Source of the DNA: Botryosphaeria dothidea
Lineage: Eukaryota > Ascomycota > Dothideomycetes > Botryosphaeriales > Botryosphaeriaceae
Direction: 5' to 3'
Length of the DNA: 64,000 nt
Assembly (NCBI GenBank): GCA_011503125.2
Contig: WWBZ02000016.1
Coordinates: 4,588,001 to 4,652,000 of the forward strand
Position numbers and translations under genes: made by a program. This document shows positions 1 through 12,609 of the stretch, in pieces. How positions within the stretch are numbered: position 1 is the first letter of the stretch; the number at the start of each line of letters is the position of its first letter. A model generated the notes under the pieces. That model did not search any database and was not told where the DNA came from. It saw only the letters and a program-made list of their open reading frames with translations.

Positions 1-115
1 CACCCCTCCCTTTTAAAATATGATACATTCCAGTCCTTCCGAGCCGCCCCATGACCTGTCTCCCATTTAACACCCTGCTTCAATCTACCAAGGCTCTCCA
101 GCTAGTAAAGGCAAT

Positions 116-1340
116 ATGCAATTTTTTGATGAGATTAACGCCTCTTCCACGGACGGCAGCTATGAAACAATCTCGATTGATGCTCGCACTTCCTCATACA
201 CGGAGATTGCTTTCTTACCGATCCGTGGCCTCTCGCGATTAGAAGGCGAACGAGACGATGGATCATGTCCAAGCAATCGAGATGGTCTAACCAGCACGCA
301 ACACAGAAAGTTGACTCGCAAGTTTGATATTCTTCTTCAACTTGTGGTTTGGGTATGGCCCCTCCACGCAGTTGATGGAAACGCTGACGCTGACCGGATC
401 GAATACGTAGCTATGTTACCTTTCACACTTGGCATTCGAGAACTTCTCTATTTACAGAAAAATGCGTATGCCAAAGAAGTTGTACGACTGAATTGATAGC
501 TCACAGTTGTAGCATCTTTGCCGGAACTTCGCATGATACCTATCATGTGGCCGTGGTTCGCCGTGGCGACGGTGCATATCGTGGAGCCACAGTAGATCCT
601 CGCAGTGAGCATGTTTCTCATGGGTAGGTTTGGAAGAAATCATTACTCTCCTGAGGATAATTTAATTAACCTGTCCATAGGCATGCTTTCGTCTGCCATG
701 TACATGGCTGATCCGGGTGGTATCCTTTCTGGAACATATGACAATCAAAAGTTTGACCCCGGAGAATCTGACAGCAAGATGCTTTCGCTCCAGCAGCGGG
801 GATTCCTGTGGGTTATAGCTGTGATTTCTTCGATCATACCACCGACAATCCTAATACTCTTGCTGGAGTTCTATGGCGCGAAAGCCAGATCATTTCGTTT
901 CTTCGCATCCGCAACTGGGGCACCACTCGGATCTTTGCTTGCCATCTTTCTACTCCCTGTTGGCAACCTGAATAGTGAAACACCCAATCCGCACGTGAGT
1001 ATAGGCGACAAAACTGCCCGCCTGCAAGGTCTCGGCGTCGGCATCCTTTCGTTGGGAATCGTCTCGCTGTTAGAGCAGAAGGATCAGTGTTGGACTATGA
1101 ACTGTTAGGAGAAACAGGGTCTTATTGTACCAAGGATCAACAGCGAAAATTTGCTAGATAGCTACTATATAAGAGGCTGCAGGGTCACCTACCCTCCTCC
1201 TCATGCCACTCATCATCTGGTAATGCGAATAATCACAGTTCAACAATCAGGCATCGATCGATTCGATCATCTTGATCAAATCTTTATATCATTGGAGTCG
1301 GGAAAGCAGAAACGGATGGAAATTCCTCGGAAGGGTATGT
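116..1340 (+). pseudogene. Worn membrane-protein reading frame, unrecognised, split by a solo LTR
   Basis: I do not recognise this family. Open stretches at 116-496 and 605-1087 encode hydrophobic segments, including one near 808-870 and one near 915-965. A charged stretch (around IDRFDHLDQIF) follows at about 1250-1340, up to a canonical donor GTATGT and acceptor TTGCAG at about 1336-1403. The solo LTR at 1088-1245 sits between the open stretches. Removing it together with one target-site copy does not leave one clean frame: the two sides differ by one base. The stretch is therefore probably decayed. It may be the front of the MFS-like gene that follows, but no typical MFS N-terminal motif is visible, so a separate membrane protein is equally possible. 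Confidence 0.3.
1088..1245 (+). mobile_element. Solo LTR (Copia-like), copy 1, 158 bp
   Basis: The element begins TGTTGGAC and ends GTTCAACA. It is flanked by the identical 5-bp target duplication ATCAG (1083-1087 and 1246-1250). It shares blocks with the elements at 24686 and 49693: CGAAAATTTG, TATATAAGAG, a GGGTCACCTACCCTC core and a TCATGCCA tail. There is no internal gag-pol sequence, so this is a solo LTR left by recombination between the two LTRs of a full element. The TATATAAG box is the likely LTR promoter. Confidence 0.85.
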
Positions 1341-1403
1341 TCGCATACGATAAAGTAAATATCTTGATGTGCTGACTTGAAGAGATCATAAAATTCCTTG
1401 CAG

Positions 1404-2149
1404 ATCCTCAGATTTGCTTCTGTGTCGTATTTTCCATCTTCCATGGGCTGACACATGGATTACCATATGGCATCAAGTTTGAATGTAAAACCCAAACACT
1501 TCAAGCTTATTTTTATGCAATGCCTGTCTTGTGGAGCTTGCTCTTTGTCCTCGTATCGTGGAGAATACATAATTCACGAGGTAAGCTCGTAGCGGCTAAA
1601 GATGACAATAATCGAACTGATCGTAATTCAGTGGCTCTTTTATTTGCCAGTGTATTCCCGAAAGTCATACAACACGTGTTTATTGCAAGGACTTACAGCT
1701 ATCACGGTTCGACCAAGAAATACTTCATCAATTCTGAGAATGTATGGTTGGGTATCGGAGAAACAGAAGGCCTGACTGTTATCTGTAAGCATTATCGTAT
1801 CCGTTGCAAGAGTTCGCTGGCTCACAACTCAACAGGTCTGGGCATACTCATCATAGCGAACATCTGTGGCAAAACCAGGAGGACTTTCGTGGTTGGCGTA
1901 GTCTTCAGTGGCTACGCTGCAGGGTGGGCGGTAAGGCTCACAACGTTCCGTATCCTAATAGCCTTCATCGTATTGAAGATCTTGAGCCTGACTTGCTACG
2001 CCGCATGGTTGTGGAGGCAGAACCGAGAGCGCAGGAAAGTAGTTACCGGGATGGGACACTCTGAAGACGAGGCGATGGTCTTGAATGAAATTGCAGAATT
2101 TCAGGCTAAGACGGACATTGAGAATATTCATTTTCGGTACTCTTATTGA
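1404..2149 (+). pseudogene. C-terminal part of MFS anion:cation symporter (allantoate permease-like)
   Basis: Exons 1404-1580, 1632-1783 and 1835-2149 join in frame through canonical introns (GTAAGC..TTCAG and GTAAGC..CAACAG). The last exon matches the end of fungal ACS/Dal5-like transporters: a GKTRR loop (the family has AGHTKR), a GYAAG segment, a final TM helix followed by WRQNRERRK, and the tail KTDIENIHFRYSY, which resembles the family's TDxENxxFRY ending. A full transporter has about 480-520 residues and 12 helices; here only the last few helices are recognisable. The upstream half does not look like MFS and contains a solo LTR. I call it a truncated, probably non-functional copy, although the surviving splice sites mean a short product cannot be excluded. 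Confidence 0.5.
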
Positions 2150-2721
2150 TATCTCCAGGCAGAAACTGTTGTGTCGGGCTCGTCTTTGAATCTTGCTTAA
2201 TCTATTCAATCTTCGATAGATATCTACCTGGAGGGTTCTTCTTGGTATTTCTTAATTTTATAATCATTTTTACGAATCTTTACCGGAAAGTATGTTGTCT
2301 GGAGGCTTGGTGAGCCTCAAGATGTGTTGGCCATATCACATCAAGCCCTTTCCATGGTCGGATTCTTTACACATGCAGGGGTATAATTATTTCAGTGCAG
2401 AGAATACGTAATAGCGACAACAAAGATCTTGGAAAGCCATGGACAGAGATCGACTTCTCCCAAGCGTTTGTTCCAGCTTGTTGTTTTCACAGGAAAGGTG
2501 AATGAAACGGTGTGGTTGACAAACAAATTTGCTTCACTCACACAATCATCTTATCAGTTTCTCGTTCCACTCCTTCTTAAACGCGCAAGCGCGTTGCAGT
2601 TCCAACAATTACTCAAAGCTCTCTCCACGAGCTATTTGTACTACTGCTACGGTACTATTCTATCGACACTCACCGCTTGGCATCCCTTTGAAAGCCACAC
2701 ACCGAGCAACACAAGACCGTC

Positions 2722-4122
2722 ATGTCACACACAGCAGACGACAACCCTGATGGAGCAGCGAGCCGCTGTGGCGACCCGCTTTCCTTCACTGACTGCCCCG
2801 CCTCACCTACTCAAAGTAACTAGCTCGCCCTGCGCAACAACACCGGTCTGGATGATTATGCCACTGTTGTGCAAATCGCCACCCCGATGGGAATGTCATC
2901 TTTAGTTTCTCTACCGACCCTGAGAAACGGGCTATCCGCGTCCACTCCGCCGTTCTCAAGCTTGCATCCAGAGTATTTCGAGCCATGTTTGGACCGCACT
3001 TCGGGGAGGGTCAGATCCTTGAAGTTGAACAGCCTACAGTCGTACTACTCCCAGAGGATGATGCTGAGGCTATGATCACGGTCTGCAAAGTGCTTCACCT
3101 CCACGACATTCAGCGTAATCATCATCCCACACAACAGCTCCTGCGGAAGATAGCGTTCCTTGCCGACAAATACGATTTGTCACCTGCTCTGAGAATCACA
3201 AGCGAATTCTGGCTAAGAGATTACATACCTGGTCCCGAAACGGAAAAGACACAACTAATGGACAGCGGTACCTTACTGGTCGCTTCATTCCTGCTGGATG
3301 CCCCGGTCGCCTTTAGGGACATGTTGATTGCTGATGAACAACGATGATCCATTGATGATTGGCATGAAGAGGAAGAGGGTAGGTGACCCGCTTGCGTCTT
3401 ATACGAGTGATTCTGGCTAAGCTATGTGGTGTGATATAAGGAGACACCAAAAACACGTGATATCCAACAGGACATTACGCGGGGAATCATACAGCACTAC
3501 CCGCTCTCTTTCTCAATCATGGGCTCTTCCTTCGATGGCCATCCTACTGATCCATGGTCTATGTTGGGTAAAGAACAGTTTTTCTTTTTCTCTTCCTTTC
3601 CGTTTGTCGGCCGCCTTCTCCGTAAACCCAGCTAACAATTACCACAGCAGACATGAAAGCGAGGAGAGTCAAAGCTCAGACCAAACTGATACACTGCATC
3701 AACAAAGATCTTCTTGGTTGGGCTAGCACAAAAGACTCTTTTAGCCTAAACTGCTTTGATTTGAGCAATGAGCGTTCAAGAGATGTATCAAGAGATTTCT
3801 CTACAACTTCTTCGTCAATAAGAACGGGATCCGAGGACATGATCATGCCGGCAGTAGCCTCTCAACTCTTTTTGGTTATTGGTGCGATCATGCTGCCATA
3901 AGCGGGTCTTCTGACGACTCCTTCGCGAAGATCTCTCAGACCGGCTGGGCTTCCGAAATTGGCGTGTGCTACAATTGCCGAACCAATAGTCCGTTTAGGA
4001 CTCACATGCTTGACATTGGCTCAGTAATCATGAGAGGATTCGAGAAGATCGACGGCTTGTGTCTGGACTGCGTCAAGAATGATGGGGTGGAAACGGGTCG
4101 GCCTTGCCGGCTTCAACACTAA
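2722..4122 (+). pseudogene. BTB/POZ-domain protein, frame-damaged
   Basis: A fungal BTB protein is readable from an ATG at 2722 to a TAA at 4120-4122. The core is clear: DGNVIFSF, then RVHSAVLKLASRVFRAMFGPHF (2940-3000), then LPEDD and VLHLHDIQ. The C-terminal cysteine region (GVCYNCRT, then GLCLDCVKNDG, about 3960-4119) is typical of this fungal family. The frame is broken. A TAG follows near 2820, one base is missing near 2884 between VVQIAT and DGNVIF, and the frame changes again near 3770. Some of these could be unpredicted introns: GTAACT at 2816 to TTTAG near 2905 is possible but would remove a conserved strand. The family is thought to mediate protein-protein contacts. I favour a pseudogene. 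Confidence 0.6.
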
Positions 4123-4741
4123 AAAGCGTGGAACCCATTCTCCGCTCTTGTGGAACAACAAGCCATGGTCAATTGACATGATAGTGTCATTGGAGTATCG
4201 GATTTGACGCTTGTCAAAACGCGCAATGCCAATCTTTCAGCCAATGGGAGCGCCGTCAGTTCTGTTGTTTGACAGTATTCAGAGTCGAGTCCGTGGAGAA
4301 CTGGGCCTGCAAGTCAAAATGAGGGAGAGTGGCAGGGAAAACATTCATTTCCGGTTTCGTCTTTGTAGTGCAGCAAATCTTTCATTTTAATTTTTGATGC
4401 TTCTTCGTGCGGACACTTGCTATGAAGCAATTCTACTCTGATCTTCCGTGTCCTCGTGCTCCCATTTTTTTCTCCGCATAAAAGTGTGAATACGAGCTCC
4501 TCTTCCCTGCCAAACCCTGACGGCGAAGAAGCAATCCACTGCTTGAATCGCCCCTCCACGCTACGAGTAATTGGCAAAAAGAGAGTCCAAACTGGTCTGC
4601 AGACGCCGCTGCATACTATCCCAAGAACGCCAGACCGTATGATAGCACCATCACTATGGCCTCAAAGCAAAGTCCCTCCGTGGCGAATCCCCATCCCGGC
4701 GCCGTAGAGTGATCACTTGAAGAAAAGAAAAGAAAAAGCAA
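4123..4741. other. Intergenic, nothing recognised
   Basis: This is 3' flanking sequence shared by the convergent BTB and Mit1-like genes. Short open frames on both strands have no recognisable motif. An AAGAAAAGAAAAGAAAAAG purine tract lies just downstream of the Mit1-like stop codon. Confidence 0.4.
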
Positions 4742-7700
4742 TCAAGCACCACCACGACCGCTACCACCACCACCACCACCAGCCGGCCTCTCCCCCGTCT
4801 GCGCCAAATACCCACTCAGCGCCGCCGCAACAGCCGCATCATCATGAGTTCTAGCACCAGCACCAGCCACAGCACCGCCATTCTGCTGCGCACCCACTCC
4901 AACTCCCTGACTGGGCACGACCGGCGGCTGAGGCAACTGCTGGTTCGGCTGGCCCGCCGCCATCTTCTGCACATACGCGACCGCATTCAGCGCCGCCTGA
5001 CTCGTACTCAATCCAGGCTGCTGCCCAGTACCAGCGGAACCACCAGCCTGCAACTGCTGCATCTTCTTCTTCTGGACCAAATGCCCCTTCACGCCTCTCA
5101 AATACTTCACCGCCGCCTCGACTAGATGCTTCGGTTCGTTGCTTTGTCTCAAGCACTCGATCATCGCGCGGACCTGCGTCTCGGAGTTGATGTGCGGGCA
5201 GGTGCGGCCGAACCCAAAGTGCGCGAGGCCGCAGAGGTTGCAGTGTTCGGGGCCGGCGACCTTGAGCGGACAGGCGCCGGTGGGGTGGGCCCGGCGGCAG
5301 GCCGGGCAGCGGCGGGTGTTGGTGTTGCTGGCGATGTTGGCGGCGAAGTCGGGGGCGAATTGCGGTTCGGTGACGCGGGTGAAGCGCTTGACTGTGGATG
5401 GTGTTGCCCGTATTAGAATTGTGGTTCTCTTGAAAAACAAGACTGAAAATAGCGGGTGCTCTTGACGTAGCATGGGAAGGATGAGAGCGAGTGTTGTGGA
5501 ATGAATGGCATTATGTAAGAGCTCGTGCGCGCGGAATGGGCGCATGAGGTCTATGTCTCTTTTTTCTTTGAGCCGGGATGACGACCTCTCCTCTTTGGAG
5601 CTGGAGCCTCTTGGCTATGCGCGTGCTTCTTTAACAATGAGAAGCGTATGGCCGAAGCAAGAGCGCCTTCGACTTTCGGCGTTATCTTCGTTCCGCGTGA
5701 AATAAGACGGGCTCGGGCAGCGTTCATGGCTATGTGGAAAGATGCAGACTCAAAAGTTTGAGCGGACTTACCAGAAGGACCAGAACCAGGCTTTGGCGCC
5801 TTCTGCATCGTACTCGGGCCCGATGCGGCCAGACCAGATACCTTGCCCTCGGGAGTGGGCGCGAGCTCGCTGGCGTCGACACGTCCGGCTTCGTCCGGGA
5901 TGCTCTCCTCGTCGTCGCTTCCTTCGGCTTGGAAGTCTGTATCGCTTTCGCTATCCTCACGGCGTCGAGGCCGACGGCCCGGTTTGACCGGCGAAGGTTC
6001 TTCGGCGGCCTCTACGCCGTCGCGATCGTTATAGTCGACAAGCTGAGAATAGGTCAGAAAGAGCCCAAAACAGGTAGATGGAAATACTTACACCACGTGC
6101 GCGCTTGCCGCGTCCAAGCGCTTGCTGTCTCGCTGCCGCTTCAGCTGCTGCTGCGTTCTCCCGCTCCTGCAAAATCTTATCCCAGACCGATGGATCAGGT
6201 GGCGTTTCGACTTCATTGTCTCCAGTAGGAAGACTGTCCTCGAGAGCACCAGAATCGTTGGCCCAGACACGGGCAAAGCTGAACTGTGCCTCTGCAGTTT
6301 CATCTGCGCCCGTCTTGGTGTCCTCAATCTGACTCCGGTCCAAAAGCTTTTCAATCGAGTTACTATCGTACCTAATGTCCTGATCGGCGTTATTCTCGGA
6401 AAACAGTTCAGCTGCTCCGTGTCGTAGGACTGATTCGACGTCTTTGTCTTCCATATCCTCGGCGTCCAAAGACTCGACGACAACATGATCGAGGGCCATT
6501 TTCTTCCGGCCGATCTGTACAATCTTCTCCTCGGCGCTGGAACGGGTCATCAGCTGAAAGCAAAGGACCTTCTTCTTCTGGCCAATACGGTGGGCCCTGG
6601 AAAGAGCCTGAATGTCCTGGTGTGGGTTGAAATCTGGATCCAAGATGATGACTGTATCGGCAGTTGCCAAATTAATACCTACCCCACCGGCGCGGGTGGA
6701 TAGTAAAAAGGCAAATAGCGGAGAATCGGGAGCATTGAACTCATCAATGCGCTTCTGCTTCTCCATGGATCCAATGGTTCCGTCCAGTCGCCTGTAACCT
6801 ACCTCGAGCCCATCGAGAAAATCTTCAATAATGTTGAGCATGTCAAGGAACTGACTGAAGATCAGCACTCGATGACCACGCTCCTTCAGCTTAGGCAGCA
6901 TAAGCTCCAGGAACTGAAGCTTAGCCGAAGCCTCAACTAAGTTCCGATGTGAGATAGCCGCAATGTCCGTTCTCTCCTCGATTTCCTGGCTGTAGACGAA
7001 CGGATGACACAGACATTTTCGTAGCTGCATGAGGATGTTACTCAGGCTCGCACGCTCGTTCGGCTTGAGCTGCCGCTCAGCAGAGAAAAGAGCCTTTAGA
7101 AGCTCGGGGCTCTTCGCGAGGATAGACTTGTAAAGTTTCTTCTGAAGGACGCTCATGGAAAGCGGCACAATGATCTGCGCCATAGGAGGCAGGAAGTTCA
7201 AGACCTGAGCCTTGGTACGGCGTAGGATATAAGGGCGGATAAGATCATGGAGCTTTATAATCTTCTCTTTTGTCATGTCCTCGTACTCTTCCTCGAGCTG
7301 AGCAGCGTCGATGTTATCATCAAGGAACTGGAGAAGGTTGAAAAGCTCCCTTGCGCTGTTTTGTAGAGGCGTACCGGTGAGTAGAAGGCGGAAGGGAATC
7401 TTCAAAGCGTTGAGCGCATTGTATAAAATGCTGTTGTCATTCTTCAAGCGCTGTCCTTCGTCGACGATAAGACCGGCCCAATTGACGCTTCTAAAGAACC
7501 TCCTGCAGCTTTCATCCGCAGCAGCGTCGTACGAAGTGACCACGATATGGCAGGCGAGACTCTTCTTGCCCTCAGGAAACAGCTCGTATTGATAGGCCAT
7601 GTTGCGAGCCTGACCGGAGCCGAAATACGTGACGACACGAAGGGAGGGCGCCCATTGTTTGATCTCGCGCCGCCAGTTCGGACATGTGGAGTTTGGCACC

Positions 7701-10068
7701 ACGACAAGGAATGGAAAGCAGGAATGGTCCTGGATGAGGGTGGCTAGAAACGCGATGACCTGGATTGTCTTGCCCAGGCCCATCTCGTCAGCAAGGATAC
7801 CATTCTTCTTGGAGTACCATTGGTAGTAAAGCCAGTTAAGACCGTCAATCTGGTACTTCATTAGCTCCATGCCAGATTGCAGAATGTCGGGCTGCTTTGA
7901 TTTCTCAAGCTTGGTAAAGGGCTGGGAACGAGTTTTCTCCAGGCGCGCCTGGAGAGGGCCTTTCTTAGGTGCGATTGTGTAGCGGCCGAGGACCCAATCG
8001 TCGTAAGCGGTCACAAAATCGGTCCAGCGGTCGCCATCCTCGGGAGTCGGGACCTTCTCCCAGACAGCATCCTCATATCCCAGGCCTTTGTACTTGATCA
8101 GAGCTTCGTCGACTTCCTTGATGCGAGCCTTGTCGATATCCTCCGAGCGAATGTCAACGATACTAGTGTATTTGACGTCCAGAACAATGTCGATTCGCAG
8201 GAATTCCTCAGGAATTGCATCTTCTGTCCTCATCTTGGGGCCCTGCTCCTTCTTGAAGAACGCCTTACGTATACCAAAAGCCGTGACACCCCATGTCCAA
8301 GCACCGGGCATCCACGCAGCGCGGAAGTAAGACAACTTGTCCCACTTGATGAGATACGCCTTGTCATCTTCATGAACGTTCTCGCAAGATGTACCAGACA
8401 CGTAGTTCTCCTCGTCGACCGGCTTCCAAGCAATAATACCAACAACCTTAGCTGGCATCTCGCTACACTCCTTGCACTTCCAGTTATGCGAGTATTCGAT
8501 GAACCGACGTTCCGCGCGCTCTTCGTCCTCTTCTTCGATATCCATTTGATGGGCAGATTTCGGGACCAGATGATAGAAATGGAAAGCGCGCCAGCATGAG
8601 ATGCACCGAAAGAGAACATTGAAGGGATTATTAACCAGGCCTGGCTCCACGTCTGTGATAGGATCATCGCCATCATTCTCTTCGCGCTCGCGTTGCTCTT
8701 GCAGTACTGTTTTGCGCTGACAAAAAGGCCTGCAAGAACTACCCGCCTCCTTACAAACTTGGCACTTAGAGAGGTCCGGGGCGAACGTGTCCTTTCGATG
8801 ATGTGCGTTGACACAGCGACGGCACTGCAAGATGAAGTTGTCATCGCCTATCTTCGTTACGAGGTGCTCACGACCTGTACGGTGACCAAGACAGCTTTTA
8901 TGGTAGGAAAGAAGACAACCCTGGCAGTAGATAAGGGGACCGGTTGTCGTTCCCTCGTTGCAAGTATCGCACTGTGGTAGGTGTCTATTCCGGAAAGGAT
9001 CGCCGCGTGGAAGTTCCTGGAATACCTCTCGAGCGCCGGTTGCCTTTGGTACAGTCTGACGCCTGGGCTCGTCATCTCTGAACACTTCTTGGTCGACGCC
9101 CATCTCTTCCATGGTATCTTGGTGACGAGTAGTGCGCTCGGAACGGCGATTTCCTGCATGCGGCATCTTCGACGATGAATAGGCATCTGTGCCTCTCTTT
9201 CTCTTCCGTGGCTCAACATCTGACCTCAGGCGGAAAATGCCATCGTCGTCCTCTTCTGACTCGGACTCTGATTCTTGCTGGGATATGGAATCCCTATATG
9301 CGCTGCGCGTGAGCCTGGTAGCAGAGCGCGGTGCGGGCTTGGGCTTCTGACGGGCGCGATTGCTCCTCCGTAGGGATGGGCCGCTGTCCTCACTTTCTTC
9401 CTCAATATCCTCGTCATCAGAAGAAACAACTTGGATAGTCTGTGACCTCGAGCTCCTGTGTGTTTGACGTGTTGGGCGGGTGAACAGCATACCCCTCTTG
9501 CCGCGGCGTCGTGTTCGCGTCTGGCTCCTACTTGACCTCACATCATTGTCATCTTCTTCTTGGCTGAGGTGTAATGTAAGCTTCATTTCGGTTGTGAGCT
9601 CGTCCTCTGAAGGGGACGACGGGTCTGGGTTTTGCTGGTGGCGCTCAAGAGCGATTGGGCCGTCGTCAAGTTCCAAGAGTTGTTCGAAGGATACCTGCAA
9701 AGTGTGAGTCGGTGATCAAGATCTGAAGTAGCGATTGGAACAAGATGTTTGATAGAGAGGGCAGTCGCGCACATGGCCATGTGACAGTGCATATGCACAT
9801 GTGCCGTTCCAATCAACTCACGCACCAGGCCAGTATGTGTATCACCAAACATCACAAGATATTCCACGGCATCGCCACGCTCATATTCTTTCAGCACTTT
9901 GTAGACCTTGTCTGAGCCCTCCACGTACTCATACTCATCCACATTGGGTATCGGCGACGGTATCACTTGGACGATAGGCTCTTTCGGAGCAGGAGGAGGA
10001 GTTGTCGCTGCCGCGGGAGGTGAGGAGCCCGCGGCGGGCACCAAATCGATGTCCGAGTCATCTGACAT
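4742..10068 (-). CDS. mit1: SNF2-family chromatin remodeller, Mit1-like (PHD, chromo-like region, helicase, C-terminal zinc finger)
   Basis: Five exons fit in phase: 10068-9826, 9694-6092, 6042-5772, 5729-5586 and 5391-4742 (about 1636 residues). Order of domains: acidic Ser-rich N-terminus; Cys-rich PHD-type finger near residue 330; chromo-like segment; SNF2 ATPase with Walker A DEMGLGKT near residue 718 and DEGQ box; helicase C domain with RAHRIGQKKKV near 1117; acidic linker; then a zinc-binding segment RRCPACRRAHPTGACPL and CNLCGLAHFGFGRTCPH in the last exon. The last segment matches the Mit1 C-terminal zinc finger. In fission yeast Mit1 is the remodeller of the SHREC silencing complex, so a nuclear role in nucleosome positioning and heterochromatin is expected. 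The last intron needs an unusual GTCGTC donor at 5585; without it translation would stop at 5551 and lose the finger. Confidence 0.85.
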
Positions 10069-10511
10069 GATGGGTATGTGTAGTGAGGTGCGGCTATTCT
10101 GTCTAAGCTTATCGCGGGTGCTCTGACACGCGAAGAAGTTTGTGCGGAAGATGCAATTGGCGTGACCGAGGAAGGGACAGGTAGCGTAGCGACGTCGCGA
10201 GCGGGTAGCGAGGGAGGGACGGGTTGTTGTGGATCAAATGCGAGGCATGTTGGTAGAGAGAGATCTGGCGATCGGTTCAGGTCATCGGGGCGAGGATTCT
10301 TGGTAGATGCAAGATGCGCTGCGCCGTGGAAAGTGACGAGTGGACGCGGAGCGGAAAGACGCGGAGCGGCCACGAATTAAGCTGCGGAACCGTGATGTCG
10401 GCGGAAGTGCTCCGATGCGATCGCCGCCGCGGCTGCATCATCGCCTCTCATTTTCTTTAAGTCTCAGGCGCCCACGATTCCCGCCATCCACACAAGCATC
10501 CGCATAGCGCA
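10069..10511. promoter_or_regulatory. Divergent promoter region, Mit1-like gene / MRM1
   Basis: This 443-bp spacer lies between two divergent start codons and must hold both promoters. It is GC-rich with several CGCGGAGCGG-like repeats near 10330-10370. I see no clear TATA box. Confidence 0.45.
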
Positions 10512-12162
10512 ATGCTCACAAACACCCTTCGGAACCCCCAGCCATGGTCGCGCGAACTGTTCCAATGTATCTGCTCGCCAAATTGCTGCCGCCAGGGTAG
10601 CCGCACAATTTCGACGAATTCCGCCATCGCCCGCGCCCTGCGCGAAACCTCCGCCGCCGAACGCCGCTATCCCGGGAACAAGGCCCGCCCGCTTTTTCGC
10701 AAGGAACTAGCCGCGTTTGACAGGAAGATAGACGGATCCAGGACGAAAGAGAGGTACAATAAGCGTGTCAAGAGGGAACGGAAAAGGGAGGTTGCAAGTG
10801 AAGAACCCGAGAACAAAAGAGAATTATCCCTCGGGGAAGCGATAACCCTAGAGGAGACTGTGGTGCGCGGGAATACAGGTTGGTACGGCTCTAGCTGCCG
10901 AAGATGGGTTCCACGATATTGATATTCTACCAAAGAACCAAGACCAGATGGCCCTGTCGCAGTCCCGTATACAACAGCTGCCTCCCAGTTCATATATGGC
11001 GTCTCCGCAGTGAGGGCGGCCCTTATTTCCAAACGAAGAAAGTGCTACAAGCTCTACCTCCATGACCGCGCCGTTAGACGGACTGTTTCCGTACTAAAAG
11101 CGGAACGCAATCCCTCAGCAACAGACATAAGACAGGCAAAAGAAGAGGAGACCGATAACACCCTCGACAATCTGGCCGCAAAAGTTCCTGGTCTTGAGGT
11201 GAAGAAGATTGGAGACGGATTTCTGCCGATTATGGACAAAATGAGTGACGGAAGGCCCCACAATGTATGCTATCTTGCCGTCTATCTCGCTTCACGGACT
11301 GACTTGATATCAGGGCGCCATCCTCGAAGCTTCTCCCCTCCCCGCTTCCCCCGTGATATCACTCCGCCCAGCCTTGCGAACCCGCCCATGGTTCGACTTC
11401 GACCTCGACAGGCAAAGCCGCGAGCAAAAAGCCATCAACGGCACCAACAACCGCATCCCCTACAACAGCCACGGCTGGCGCTACCCCTTCATCCTCTACC
11501 TCGACGGCATCGTCGACCCGGGCAACCTCGGCGCCATCATCCGCTCCGCCTACTACCTCGGCGTCGACGCCGTCGCCGTGTCGACGCGTGCCACCGCGCC
11601 GCTCGACGGCGTCACCATCAAGTCGTCCTCGGGCGCCGCCGAGGCCATGCCCATCCTGACCGTCAACAACCCGCTCTCCTTCCTCACCCGCAGCGCCATC
11701 AACGGCTGGCGCATCTACGCCGCCGACGTGCCGCTCCCGCCCCCAGACAACTTCAACGTCACCGCCAACCACTTCCGCCACGCCCTCGACCCCAAGAACA
11801 CGTCGCCGCTCGTCTCGTTCACGCGCCCGCACACCCTCGCCATCCTGCAGGACCATGCCCCGCTGCTCTCGCACCCCGCCATCCTCATGCTCGGCGGCGA
11901 GAGCGCAGGGTTCAGGCAGAGCATCAAGAACAAGGCCAACTACCTCGTAGGTGTCAGGGGTACGAAAGGACTCGAGCTCGGAGTCGACAGCTTGAACGTC
12001 AGCGTCGCGGCGGCGTTGATCATGCTGGAGATGCTGCGGAAGCCGAAGATTGCGGGGTCTTTGAAGAAGCAGTTGTACAGGCAGGATAATATGGCTAAGG
12101 GTTTGAAGGGTTCGAACTTGCACGTGGACGATCAGATACACAACGACTCAATGTTGTTCTAG
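10512..12162 (+). CDS. MRM1: Mitochondrial 21S rRNA 2'-O-ribose methyltransferase (SpoU family)
   Basis: Three exons, 10512-10878, 10936-11264 and 11314-12162, join in phase (514 residues). The N-terminus is Arg/Ser-rich with few acidic residues, as expected for a mitochondrial presequence. A substrate-binding region (FIYGVSAVRAAL) precedes the SPOUT fold. The three SpoU motifs are all present: LDGIVDPGNLGAIIRSA, LMLGGESAGF and LNVSVAAALIML. Yeast Mrm1/Pet56 methylates a guanosine in the peptidyl-transferase loop of the mitochondrial large-subunit rRNA using S-adenosylmethionine; the same role is inferred here. Third positions are strongly C-rich in the middle of the last exon and shift to G/A towards the end. 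Confidence 0.9.
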
Positions 12163-12609
12163 GAGGCTGGGTGTCTGTTCAGGCCTTGTGCGATTTGTAC
12201 CATTGTAGGTGTCTGTCACAGCTCATGAGAGTGTAAGATACGTAGATATTCCCCCACAAAGCTGTCCGTTATATGGGTCTGAGAAGGGTGCGGGAGTACA
12301 TTGTAAACATGCAAAACTGGAGTGCTCACGCAATCCTCAAAATTAGACATGCTTCACGAGGCGGCAAATTCACAGCGAGCGAAAAGAAAGGACGTTGGAT
12401 CTTCACGTTCGATATGGAAGTAGTATTACTAGAATCATGTAGGAACTCGGCCGTCATCCATTACCATCCCTGAACCTCCTCCATTACAATTACTCTCATA
12501 CAGTCGAAGTGCCATCGCTTGTTCCTGTTTCATCATGGGTATTCGCATCTGAAAACGCCATTCGCTATGCAATATCGTTCGAACATGTGTGTGCCCGCTG
12601 TCATCATCG
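12163..12609. other. Intergenic between convergent MRM1 and PLD genes
   Basis: Shared 3' flank of 447 bp. No reading frame with recognisable motifs and no RNA gene seen. Confidence 0.4.

Noticed and set aside
11359..12141. 260-codon antisense frame over MRM1, and the 359-codon frame running from its second exon
   Set aside because: Both are shadow translations of MRM1. The SpoU motifs are in the proper frame.
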